NCBI RefSeq assembly: GCF_010894435.1
Contig: NZ_JAAIXZ010000001.1
Location: 1,084,322 to 1,148,321, forward strand
DNA: 64,000 nt
Source: Pyxidicoccus trucidator
GTDB taxonomy: Bacteria > Myxococcota > Myxococcia > Myxococcales > Myxococcaceae
Reading direction: 5' to 3'
Below are positions 1 to 10,400 of the stretch, in pieces (position 1 is the first letter of the stretch; every line of letters begins with the position of its first letter). Position numbers and translations under genes: made by a program. The notes under the pieces are model-generated. The model searched no databases. It saw nothing but the letters and a program-made list of their open reading frames with translations, and was not told the origin of the DNA.

Positions 1-1658
1 AAGAAGGTCGTGTACTGCTGGATGCCGCGCAGCGGCTCCTTGAGGTCATGCCCCACCGTGCCGCTGAAGGACTCCAGCTCCGCGTTGGAGCGGGCCAGCG
101 CGCGCGACAGGCGCGACAGCTCCGCCGCGTGACGCAGCACCATGCCGGCCAGCGCTCCCCGGAAGGACTCGGCGGCTGCCACGTCCTCGCGTGTCCAGGG
201 AGCGCTCGCGCCGCGCACCTCCTCGCGCCACGCGGCGAAGGAGCCGCGCGGGTGCAGCCGCGTCTGTCCCGGCTCCGGTCGCGCCGGCTTGTGGGGGTCG
301 CCCGCCCAGATGACGGTGTGAGACACCTCGGGGCGGAACCAGAGGGCGAAGCGGGGCGCCTCGGGGTCCAGCCGCACCGCCAGCAGGCCCGCCGCCACGT
401 CCGTGCGCGCGGCCAGGGGTGGGTAGAGCGCGCCCAGGCGCTCCGTCTGGAAGGTGGCGCCCCGGCCAGCCTCCGCCGCGAGCCACGCGGCCAGGGCCCG
501 CACCTCGGCCTCTCCGGGCGTCTTCCCGAAGAGGAGCGGCGTGTCGCCCGTGGCCCCCTGCGCGTCCGCGTCGAGGACGTCACCGAGCAGCAGCGCCGCG
601 CCGGTGGCGCCGGTGAGCTCCAGCAGCAGCTCGCCATGCGAGTCCAGCGCGACGGGCAGCGAGGGGCCCTCGCCAAGGCGCGTGACGAGCTGGCCCTGGA
701 GGTCCGCGCGGCGGGCGCGGGAGGCGGCCTCGGCACCGCGCTCCTCGGCGGAGAGCTGGAGGGACAGGAGTCGCGCGAGCACCTCGCAGGCCTGGCGCCT
801 TGCGGCGGACACGTGGCGCGGCGAGAGGTGGTGACAGGCGATGAGGCCCCACAGCGCGCCGTCCTTCAGCAGCGACACGGAGAAGGACGCGCCCACGCCC
901 ATGTTGCGCAGGTACTCCAGGTGCACCTCGGACACGCTGCGCAGCGCGGCGCCGGACAGGTCCAGTGGATGGCCGGTGTCCGGCAGCGTGGGCGGCACCA
1001 GCGCCACCGGGCGCGCATTCACGTCCGCGATGAGGCGCAGCGGGTTGCGCGTGTAGAGGGCCCGGGCCTGGACTGGGATGTCGGTGGCGGGGAAGTGCAG
1101 GCCCAGGAAGCCATCCACGTCCGCGCTCCGGCTCTCGGCCAGCACCTCGCCGTGCCAGTCCGCGTGGAAGCGGTACACCATGACGCGGTCGAAGCCGATG
1201 AGCCCGCGCACCCCGTCCGCGGCGGCCTGGAGGAGCGCGGTCGTCCCACGGGCCAGCGCCAGCGGAGACACCAGCTGGTGCACGGCGGACAGTGCGTCCT
1301 CCTCTGCCGTCGCGTCTTCGTCCTCGAGGAGCTCCAGCTCCAGCACCGTCAGGCTGTCGAGGGTGTGCAGCAGCGCGGAGCAGGCGCGGCCTCCCGCCGT
1401 CACCCACACCGGGCCGATGGCGGGGCCGGCGCGCACGCGCCGCAGGGAGTCCGCGTCCAGCACGCGGGTGACGGACTGGCCTCGCAGCGACTCGGGCGGC
1501 AGGCCGAGCAACCCTTCGGCGTTGGCGCTCACCACCACCACGGTGAGGTCCGGCTCACGGAAGGCCAGCAGCACGCCGTGCGGCTGGACACCGCCGAGCA
1601 GGTGGATGGGCTCCCTGTCACATTGCGAGAGGTCCAGCTCAGGCGCGGAGGGACGCAT
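1..1658 (-). CDS. bphP: Bacteriophytochrome sensor histidine kinase, 5' part (runs off the window)
   Basis: Red/far-red photoreceptor kinase; only the first 552 residues are present because the gene leaves the window at base 1. Seen: N-terminal segment with Cys13 followed by DREPIHLLGGVQPHG, the usual chromophore-attaching cysteine context of bacteriophytochromes; a PAS-GAF-PHY length of sequence; the GAF signature FPATDIP; a later CHH pair near the expected bilin-contacting histidine; and near the truncation an H-box GHDLKEPLRGI of a HisKA domain. The ATG at 1658 overlaps the end of the heme oxygenase gene by 20 bases in another frame, so the two are co-transcribed and biliverdin supply is coupled to receptor synthesis. 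The cut removes the ATPase domain and any receiver. The family is secure; signalling output is unknown. Confidence 0.9.
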   Translation of the reverse strand, partial: MRPSAPELDLSQCDREPIHLLGGVQPHGVLLAFREPDLTVVVVSANAEGLLGLPPESLRGQSVTRVLDADSLRRVRAGPAIGPVWVTAGGRACSALLHTLDSLTVLELELLEDEDATAEEDALSAVHQLVSPLALARGTTALLQAAADGVRGLIGFDRVMVYRFHADWHGEVLAESRSADVDGFLGLHFPATDIPVQARALYTRNPLRLIADVNARPVALVPPTLPDTGHPLDLSGAALRSVSEVHLEYLRNMGVGASFSVSLLKDGALWGLIACHHLSPRHVSAARRQACEVLARLLSLQLSAEERGAEAASRARRADLQGQLVTRLGEGPSLPVALDSHGELLLELTGATGAALLLGDVLDADAQGATGDTPLLFGKTPGEAEVRALAAWLAAEAGRGATFQTERLGALYPPLAARTDVAAGLLAVRLDPEAPRFALWFRPEVSHTVIWAGDPHKPARPEPGQTRLHPRGSFAAWREEVRGASAPWTREDVAAAESFRGALAGMVLRHAAELSRLSRALARSNAELESFSGTVGHDLKEPLRGIQQYTTF

Positions 1659-2247
1659 GGCCTGTCTCCCGCAGCAACCACGTCCCGAAGGCGTCGAAGG
1701 TGTCCTGTGCTCCCTTCACCGTGCGCGCATCGAAGTCGGCGGAGGCCGCCTGGGCCGCCGCGTCGGTGAGGGCCTGGCCGAAGGCGCGCCACCGGGGGCC
1801 CACCTCCTCGCCATAGGCACGGAAGAAGGCGAAGTCCCCCACCGATGCGTCGGCGAAGTGGCGCTTCAGGTGACGGAGGATGAGCTGACCTCCGAGGGTG
1901 GAGCCCTCCAGCACGTAGAAGCAACCGAGCGCCTCGGGCACTCCGGACAGCGGCGGCAGGTGCGGGCAGCGGGGCAGTTGGGCCAGCGAGGCGGCGTCAT
2001 GGCCGAGCGCGCGCAGGTCCTCCTCCAGCAGGGGCACCTTCCAGCGCTCGTGCGTACGCAGGGCGGGCACGGCTTCCGTCAGCCGGGCGGAGAGCTCCCC
2101 TTCCAGCGGGACATAGAAGCCATACAGGGCTTCCAGGTGGCGTCGGTAGTCGCCAGGCGTGAGGCCCGGCTCCATCAGCCGAACCGCGGCCTCGGTGCGC
2201 TCGTGGTGGGGGCGCGTCTCCGTCTTCAATCGCTGCAGCAGGGACAA
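1639..2247 (-). CDS. bphO: Biliverdin-producing heme oxygenase (BphO type)
   Basis: Predicted cytosolic heme oxygenase of 202 residues, opening heme to biliverdin, the chromophore used by the phytochrome encoded immediately downstream. Seen: an N-terminal helix with the TRPHHERTE motif carrying the candidate proximal heme histidine (residues 14-15), a helical body, and the glycine-containing distal-helix region around YVLEGSTLGG. Length is normal for bacterial BphO proteins. The only start left after an in-frame TGA at about 2262 is TTG at 2247, with a weak ribosome site, so translation may be limited. The last 20 bases overlap the phytochrome start. BphO-BphP pairing is a known arrangement, which strengthens the call. 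Confidence 0.9.
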   Translation of the reverse strand: MSLLQRLKTETRPHHERTEAAVRLMEPGLTPGDYRRHLEALYGFYVPLEGELSARLTEAVPALRTHERWKVPLLEEDLRALGHDAASLAQLPRCPHLPPLSGVPEALGCFYVLEGSTLGGQLILRHLKRHFADASVGDFAFFRAYGEEVGPRWRAFGQALTDAAAQAASADFDARTVKGAQDTFDAFGTWLLRETGHASLRA

Positions 2248-2452
2248 GGTGTTTGGAAGATGGCCTCAACCCTGCACGGGGGGAACCGATTTGCTTGGTC
2301 AACTGTCCACCCGGTTACCTCCGCATCACCCTGACGCACGGTTGGAGGGGCCCACAGGGGCGGAGTGTTCACCGGGCGCGTGGGGGCTTGGGACTCCGCG
2401 CGGGCCCTGTGCGCCCGTCAGGAACCCGGGCCGCCATCCGACCCTCGGGGCC

Positions 2453-3265
2453 ATGCGAATCCTGACACTCGACACGGTGCCGGCACAGACCTGGCCCTAC
2501 CTGTCCGCGGCACCGCGCGGCGGAGCGGAGATACGACACTTTCCATTGCTGCGCGGCACGGTGGACGCGCTGCCGGAGGACCTGGAGGCGCTGCTGGTGC
2601 TGTCGGACCTGCAGGGCGTGGCGACGCATGCGCTGCATGACGGCGCCGTGGCGCTGCTGGGCGAGGTGCTGGCGGACACGTTCGCGTCGCTGGGGGAGCT
2701 GGGGGAACTGCCCCTGCCGGCGCATACGGGCGTGGTGCTCGCGGGGGACCTGTACTCGGATGCGAGCGCGAATGTACGCGGGGCCTCGGGGGATGTGCGG
2801 TCCGTGTGGAAGGCCTTCGCGGCGCACTACCGCTGGGTGGTGGGCGTGGCGGGGAATCACGACACGTTCGGCAGCGCGCGCGAGCAGGAGCGCTTCAAGC
2901 AGCAGCCTGGGGTGTACCTGCTGGATGGCGAGGCGGTGGACGTGGATGGGCTGCGAGTGGGGGGCGTGGGCGGCATCATCGGTCGGCCGGACAAGCTGGG
3001 GCGGCGCGAGGAGGAGGAGCACCTGGGGTTGATGCGCGAGGTGCTGCGCGACGAGCCTGAGGTGCTCGTGCTGCACGCGGGTCCGGATGTTCCTGGCACG
3101 GATGTTCGTGGCAGTGCGGTCATCCGCGAGGTGCTGGAGCAACGGGAGGGCTTGCTGGTCGTGTGCGGGCACGCGCACTGGGAGGAGCCGCTGGCCGTGC
3201 TGCATGGGGGGACGCAGGTGTTGAACGTGGACAGCCGGGCCGTGCTGCTCCAGCGGGGCGGGTGA
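2453..3265 (+). CDS. Calcineurin-like metallophosphoesterase
   Basis: Predicted cytosolic metal-dependent phosphoesterase of 270 residues; the substrate cannot be read from sequence. Seen in order: LVLSDLQG near the first metal site, LAGDLYSD, VAGNHDTF (the GNHD signature), LVLHAGPD, and VCGHAHWEE (the GHxH metal site). The first site has D-L-Q rather than the usual D-x-H. The ATG at 2453 is chosen because it starts the first beta strand (MRILTLDT) directly; the reading frame upstream is not protein-like. It is divergent from bphO and followed 37 bases later by the SitA-like gene, with no sign of functional linkage. It could act on nucleotides, phosphoproteins or phosphodiesters. Confidence 0.8.
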   Translation: MRILTLDTVPAQTWPYLSAAPRGGAEIRHFPLLRGTVDALPEDLEALLVLSDLQGVATHALHDGAVALLGEVLADTFASLGELGELPLPAHTGVVLAGDLYSDASANVRGASGDVRSVWKAFAAHYRWVVGVAGNHDTFGSAREQERFKQQPGVYLLDGEAVDVDGLRVGGVGGIIGRPDKLGRREEEEHLGLMREVLRDEPEVLVLHAGPDVPGTDVRGSAVIREVLEQREGLLVVCGHAHWEEPLAVLHGGTQVLNVDSRAVLLQRGG

Positions 3266-3302
3266 GTCGCTGCATTTCCGTGGAGCGGTATCGTCCGGGG
3301 AT

Positions 3303-4767
<1,465 letters not shown>

Positions 4768-4772
4768 GGCAG

Positions 4773-4798
4773 GCCCCCGGCACCGAATGGCCGGGAGC
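4773..4798. terminator. Hairpin between convergent genes
   Basis: CCCGGC at 4776-4781 pairs with GCCGGG at 4790-4795 across an 8-base loop, and three flanking bases on each side extend the stem past a mismatch. It lies between the stop of the SitI-like gene and the stop of the minus-strand protease, so it could serve both. No clear T tract. Confidence 0.4.
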
Positions 4799-4814
4799 CC
4801 CTCTCACCCACGCC

Positions 4815-7403
4815 TCAGCGGCAGAAGCCGTCCGCGGCGCAAGTCCTGCCCGTGGCGCAGGTCAGCCCTGTCCCGATGCAGCTCGGCTGGCACGCGCCCA
4901 CGCCCGTACCGTCGCTGTAGCAGCGGTAGTCGGCGCGGCAGTCACCCTGCCCCGTGCCCACCTGCTGCGTGCACGTCTCGCGACACGCCCGCGTGCCCGT
5001 GCCCACCGTGTAGCACTTGGAGCCCGCCGCGCAGGCCGCGCTGGAGCAGTCCTGCGAGCAGTAGCCTCCCGGGTAGTTCGTCAGGCAGTAACCCCCGGGG
5101 CACTGCGCATCACCCGTGCACGCACCGCCCACCTCCAGCTCCGGGTCGTCGTCCACGGGCGCCAGCGGCAACAGGTCGTAGCTGATGTTCTCGAGCGTCC
5201 GATTGTCCGCCAGCACCAGCGGCTCGAACGAGTCCAGGTTGCGCCAGAAGCCGGTGCGCTCGCTCTCCTCGAAGATGTCCCCGTCCTGGTCGTCGTCGAT
5301 GGTCGCCAGCGAGTAGTACGTGCGCGGCACCAGGTTGATGGAATACGCGTAGTTGGCCGAAGCACGCGCGAAGGTGATGGCCTCCTCCGCCACCTGCCAC
5401 TCGCCCCTCGCGTCCTGCCATACGAAGGCGATGATGGCGTCCAGGTCCTGCGTGGACCCCACGCTGAGCTTCACCTCCACCGTCGCCGAGCCCACCGCGC
5501 CCGCCGCGTTGGAGCCCGCCAGGTTCAGCGTCATCACGTAGTCCCCGTCCGGCAGCCCCGCCGCGTCCACCGCCACGTTCACCGCGGCCGAGCCGAACGC
5601 CGGCACCGACACAGAGGCTCCACCCGGGAACGTCACCCTGCCCGCCTCGGGCCCCGAGGCGCTGGCCGTCACCGTCAGGTCTCCGCCCTGACGGCCGCCC
5701 ACGTTGCTCAGTGAGACCTGCTGAACCCCACTGCCCCGGAAGAAGAGCGAGGCCGTGGCGACGTTCAGCTGCGGAGGCAGCGTGTCCGGATTGAGGTTGG
5801 CCACCCGGGCCAGCGCGGACCGCGCGTTGATGAGGCCCGAGCCACATCCACCCGAGCACTGCGCGGCCGGAATGGCGGTGGCCGTGGCCTTCAGCGTGGT
5901 CTCCGCCATCACCGCCGTGAGGCTCGTCCCCGCCCGCTGAGAGGCCGCCGCCATCAGCGCCACCACGCCCGCCACGTGCGGCGCCGCCATGCTCGTCCCC
6001 TGCAGGAAGAGGTAGGCCGGCTGGTTGTTCTCGTCACGCGCGGTGGACAACACCCCGTCCGGGTAGGTGTCGCCGTTGAGGTCCTCGCGCATCTCGCCGC
6101 CCGAGGCCATGACGTCCACCCTCGCCCCGAAGTTGGAGAAGCTGCTGCGACGGCCCGAGAAGCCCGTGGAGCCCACGCAGATGATGCTGTCCTGGTTGCA
6201 GGGCGTGCTGTTGCTGGCGTCCACGTTCTCGTTGCCCGCGGCGATGACGAAGATGGAGCCGCGCCCGATGCCCGCGTTGATGACCTCCTGGTAGATCTGC
6301 TGCGGCGGCGCCGAGCCGCCCAGACTCAGGTTCACCACCTTCGCGGGGTTGGCGTTGGGCGGCACGCCCGTCACGGCGCCGCCGGTGGCCCAGTTCATGG
6401 CCGCCGCGATGTCGAAGCTGGTGCCTCCCCCCTTGCCCAGCACGCGCACCGGGAGGATGCGCGCATTCCACGCCACGCCTGCCACGCCGCTGGTGTTGTT
6501 CGTCTGCGCGGCCACCGTGCCCGCCACGTGCGCGCCGTGCCACGAGGAGCCACCGCTGGGCTCGTCACGGCCCTCGTCCAGCGGGTCGGCGTCACGGCCG
6601 TTGAAGTCCCCAGCGATGCTCGGGTCCTGAATCATGTCGTAGCCCGGCACCCGGCGGCCATCCAGGTCCGGGTGCGGGATGATGCCGGTGTCGATGACCG
6701 CCACCACGACACCCGTCGCGTCCGACTCGATGTCCCACGCGGCCGGCAGGTTGATGGTGGGGTAGTGCCACTGGACGCTGTAGCCGTTGTCGTTGGGGAC
6801 CTTCAGCTTGTACATCCGGATATTGCGGTCCGTGTAGCGCACGCCCGGGAGCGCCGCGAGCTGCGCCACCAGCGTGCGCGTCTCCTCCGCCGTCACCGCG
6901 TGGCCGTCCAGCGCCTCGAAGCCCACCAGGTGCAGGTGCTCACTGGCGTAGCCCTTGTGCACCGCGCGGTAGCCGGGGAGCTTCGCCGCCGTCAGCACGT
7001 GCTCCGGCGACAGGCCCGAGTCCTCGAAGCGCAGGATGACGTCGCCCGGAATCGTGGGGTCCGTCGTCGGGATGCGCGCCAGCGGCGGCGCCCCCAGCGG
7101 CGGCGGGACGATGGGCAGCCCCGGGTCCGTCACCACCGGGCCGGGCTTGCGCAGCCGCATGCCCCGCACCTGTTCCTTCAGCTTCGTCAGGTCCGCCTGG
7201 CTCAGCGGCGAGTGGACGACGCGGGAGGCGCCGCCCTCGGCGGACTCGTCACTGCTGCGGAACGGCGTCAGCTGCCCCCGGATGACACCCGTGGCTTCCG
7301 GGTTGCCCGCGTCGGGACGATTGGGACGGTCATCGTCATCGTCCTCGTCCGGGCAGCCAGTGGCGGTGAGCAGCAGAAGACCCAGCAGCAACAGACGGCG
7401 CAT
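4815..7403 (-). CDS. Secreted subtilisin-family (S8) serine protease with cysteine-rich C-terminus
   Basis: Exported peptidase of 862 residues, probably a lipoprotein or secreted enzyme used in predation or nutrition. Seen: signal peptide ending at Cys17 (TATGC, a weak lipobox), an acidic tract, a propeptide-like region (about 110-200), then the catalytic domain with Asp238 (AVIDTG), His289 (WHGAHVAGT), oxyanion Asn391 (AAGNEN) and Ser471 (GTSMAAPH). After about residue 560 there are beta-rich segments, and the last 100 residues are cysteine-rich with repeated C-x(5-7)-C-x(4)-C spacing. The start at 7403 is chosen for the signal peptide and the GAGGGGG upstream; a longer frame to 7577 adds sequence without homologous character. 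Intact triad, so presumably active. Confidence 0.88.
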   Translation of the reverse strand: MRRLLLLGLLLLTATGCPDEDDDDDRPNRPDAGNPEATGVIRGQLTPFRSSDESAEGGASRVVHSPLSQADLTKLKEQVRGMRLRKPGPVVTDPGLPIVPPPLGAPPLARIPTTDPTIPGDVILRFEDSGLSPEHVLTAAKLPGYRAVHKGYASEHLHLVGFEALDGHAVTAEETRTLVAQLAALPGVRYTDRNIRMYKLKVPNDNGYSVQWHYPTINLPAAWDIESDATGVVVAVIDTGIIPHPDLDGRRVPGYDMIQDPSIAGDFNGRDADPLDEGRDEPSGGSSWHGAHVAGTVAAQTNNTSGVAGVAWNARILPVRVLGKGGGTSFDIAAAMNWATGGAVTGVPPNANPAKVVNLSLGGSAPPQQIYQEVINAGIGRGSIFVIAAGNENVDASNSTPCNQDSIICVGSTGFSGRRSSFSNFGARVDVMASGGEMREDLNGDTYPDGVLSTARDENNQPAYLFLQGTSMAAPHVAGVVALMAAASQRAGTSLTAVMAETTLKATATAIPAAQCSGGCGSGLINARSALARVANLNPDTLPPQLNVATASLFFRGSGVQQVSLSNVGGRQGGDLTVTASASGPEAGRVTFPGGASVSVPAFGSAAVNVAVDAAGLPDGDYVMTLNLAGSNAAGAVGSATVEVKLSVGSTQDLDAIIAFVWQDARGEWQVAEEAITFARASANYAYSINLVPRTYYSLATIDDDQDGDIFEESERTGFWRNLDSFEPLVLADNRTLENISYDLLPLAPVDDDPELEVGGACTGDAQCPGGYCLTNYPGGYCSQDCSSAACAAGSKCYTVGTGTRACRETCTQQVGTGQGDCRADYRCYSDGTGVGACQPSCIGTGLTCATGRTCAADGFCR

Positions 7404-7473
7404 ACGGACAGACCCCCTCGAGACACAGTCGTGGGGGCACCCTACCATCGCGCCTGCGATTGAGAGCCGAATC

Positions 7474-10400
7474 TCAGCTCGCCAGCACCTCGCCGCTTCC
7501 GCCCTCCGTGTCATCCCCGGCGTTGCCGTCGGCCTCGTCCTCCAGCTCATCGACGCCGCGAGGAACGCCGTCCACATAGGTGACGACGTTGCCCGGCATT
7601 GCCGGCACGCGCGGGCCCGGTGTCACCACGCCCGTGAGGTTGAGCGGGTCCACTCCGGAGAGCTGCACCCGCACACCCGACGGGGCCTGGCGACGCACCG
7701 CGCGCGCCATGTCCACCGCCTCCGGCAGCGCGAACTGCTCGCCCACGAAGCCCGCCACGAAGCGCCCACCGCGCACCTCGCCTCGTGCCTCCATGCGCCG
7801 GTACACGAAGAGCAGCTCGCGCCACGTGGGCGCCAGCGCCTCGCGCATGACCAAATCCCTCCAGACGATGCCGTAGCGCTGGAGGAACAGTCGCGCCAGC
7901 GACTCCATCACCTCGTCCGCGGGCTTCGGCTCGGCCGGGGCCAGCAGGCTCCAGCGCCCGGGGCCGCCGCGCTGCAACAGCTTCTGCCGCTTGCGGTGCG
8001 CAGGGCTCTGGAGGATGCGCAGGTTCTGCACCGCGTCCGCCGTCACCAGCCCGCGCGCCACCAACTCCCACAGCGCGTCCTCCACCTCGGCGGGCAGCCG
8101 CCGCGCACGCGACACCAGGTCCTGGAAGAAGCACGCGCCCCGCCGCTCCAGCACCGTCACCACGTCCTTCGCCGGCACGCTCAAGTCCGGCGGCGTCCAC
8201 ACGTCCCCGTCCGCCAGGACGGCATGGGGCCGCGCCGCGGTGAGCATCCACTCCAGGTCCTCGCGCAGCGTGAAGGTCAGCGGCGCGTTGCGCGTGGGCG
8301 AGGCTCGCGAGCGCGGCGGCGGAGCGGGCTCCACCTCCACCGGCGCCCCACGGCGCGGGCCCGGCGGCGGCTTCGCGTCCTTCATCGTCAGCCGGCCCCA
8401 GGCCACCTCGCCCGCGTAGCAGGCCCGCTCCAGCATGTCCGGCGTGTACCCGCGCATGCGCACCGGCAGCAGGAAGCGCTCCCATGCGGAAGCCGGCGCC
8501 TCGTAGCCCTGCAGCAGCTTCACCGCCTTGAGCAGGCCCGTGGAGCCCCGCAGCGCGTCCACGTCCTCCAGGTGGTGCCACCGGAAGAGGAAGCGCATGA
8601 AGTCCTGCGCGCTCAGCGGCTCGATTTCCCGGCGCAGCCGCCCCACCGTCATCCGGTGGATGCGCTGGAGCAGGCGCCTGTCACACCACTCCAGCGGCGG
8701 CATCTCTCCGGGGGCGAGCGGCGCCTCCAGCGGACGGAAGCGGCCGCGCAGCACGGAGCCCTGGGACTCCAGCGCGTGCAGCGCCACATTCACCTCGTCC
8801 TCGGTCAGCACGGTGAGCCGCGCCAGTTCCGTCACGGTGGTGGGGCCCAGCATCTCCATGCGCCCGCGCACCACCTGGAAGATGGCGGCGTCGCGCTCCA
8901 CCGGTCTGTCGTACTCCAGCACCGGCAGCGGCGGCTGCGTCACCGCATCCGGGAAGAGCGCCCGCACCGCGTTGCCCCGCTCGGCGGAGACGAGGAAGCG
9001 GCCCGCGGGCAGCTCCAGCCACGCCACCCGCCCCTGCTTGAACAGCGGCACCTCCAGCCCTCGCGGCACCTCGTGCGCGTGCACCAGGATGAGCTGCAGG
9101 AGCGCGTCGTGCAGCTCGTCCTCGTCGCGCATCGGCGGCGCGGCGTCCTCCACCACCGTGGCAATCGCCGCGGCATCCAGCGCGCCGAAGGCCGCCGCGT
9201 CCTCGGCGGGCATGGCGCGGCGCAGGGCCACGTTGCGCACGCGGCGCTCCTCGGCCGGCGCGTCGTCCAGGAAGGTGTACGGCTGGCTGTGAATCATCGC
9301 GTGCGCGAAGACGCTCGGCTCCGGCACGTCGCGCGCCTCCAGGCGGATGCGGCCGTCGCGCATGCGCCGCAGCACCTCGCGCAGGCCGTCGACGTCCATG
9401 GCCTCGCGCAGGCAGTCGTCCATCGTCTGCTTCACCAGCGGGTGGTCCGGCAGTTCAATATCACCGCCCCCGTGGTTGTCCTGGCAGCCCACCTGCGCGG
9501 GGAAGACGGCGGCGAGCAAATCCTCGCTGCGCGCGCGCTGGAGGTTGGGCGCCACGCGCTTGCCCGACATGAACCGGTGCAGCGCCAGCGCCCGCGTGGC
9601 CACCCAGCGGAAGCGCGTGCCGAAAATCGGCGCCTGCAACACCGCCTGCACCAGCACCTCCTCCACGTGGTCCGGGTGGAGGAAGTCGAAGATGTCCGCC
9701 AGCGGGAAGGAGTGCTGCTCGCCCAGCGACAGGAGGATGCCGTCCTCGGTGGCCGCCGCCTGCAGCTCGAAGTCGAACGAGCGGCAGAAGCGCTTGCGCA
9801 GCGCCAGCCCCCACGCGCGGTTGATGCGGCTGCCGAAGGGCGCGTGGATGATGAGCTGCATCCCGCCCGCCTCGTCGAAGAAGCGCTCGGCCACCACCGT
9901 GGTGTGGCTGGGCACCGCGTCCAGCATCTTCTTGCCCAGCCGCAGGTAGCCCATCAGCGCGTCTACCGCGGGCGGCGGCATGCGCAGCTCCTTCTCCAGG
10001 AAGGCCTGCGCGTCCTCGCGCTTCAACAGCTCCTCGCGCAGCCGGCCCACCTGGGCGGACAGCTCGTCCGTGCGCCCCGGCGCCTCGCCGCGCCAGAAGG
10101 GCACGTTGGGCGGCGCGCCGCGTGCGTCCTCCACCACCACCGTGCTGCCCATCACCCGCTGAATCCGCCACGCCGTGCTGCCCAGCAGGAAGATGTCCCC
10201 GGGCGACGACTCCACCGCGAAGTCCTCGTCCAGCGTCCCCACCACCTTGCCCTCGGGCTCGGCGGTGACGCTGAAGGTGAAGGTGTCCGGAATGGCGCCG
10301 CCGTTGGTGAGCGCGGTGATGCGCACGCCACGCCGGCCCTTGAGGCGCTGATTGACGCGGTCTCTGTGCAGGTGGATGCCCGCCCGGCCCCGCGCGGCGG

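Noticed and set aside
48-1769. 573-codon + strand frame opposite the phytochrome gene
   Set aside because: It is a shadow of the bacteriophytochrome coding strand; the translation is Arg/Gly/Gln-rich without domains, while the minus strand has clear phytochrome motifs.
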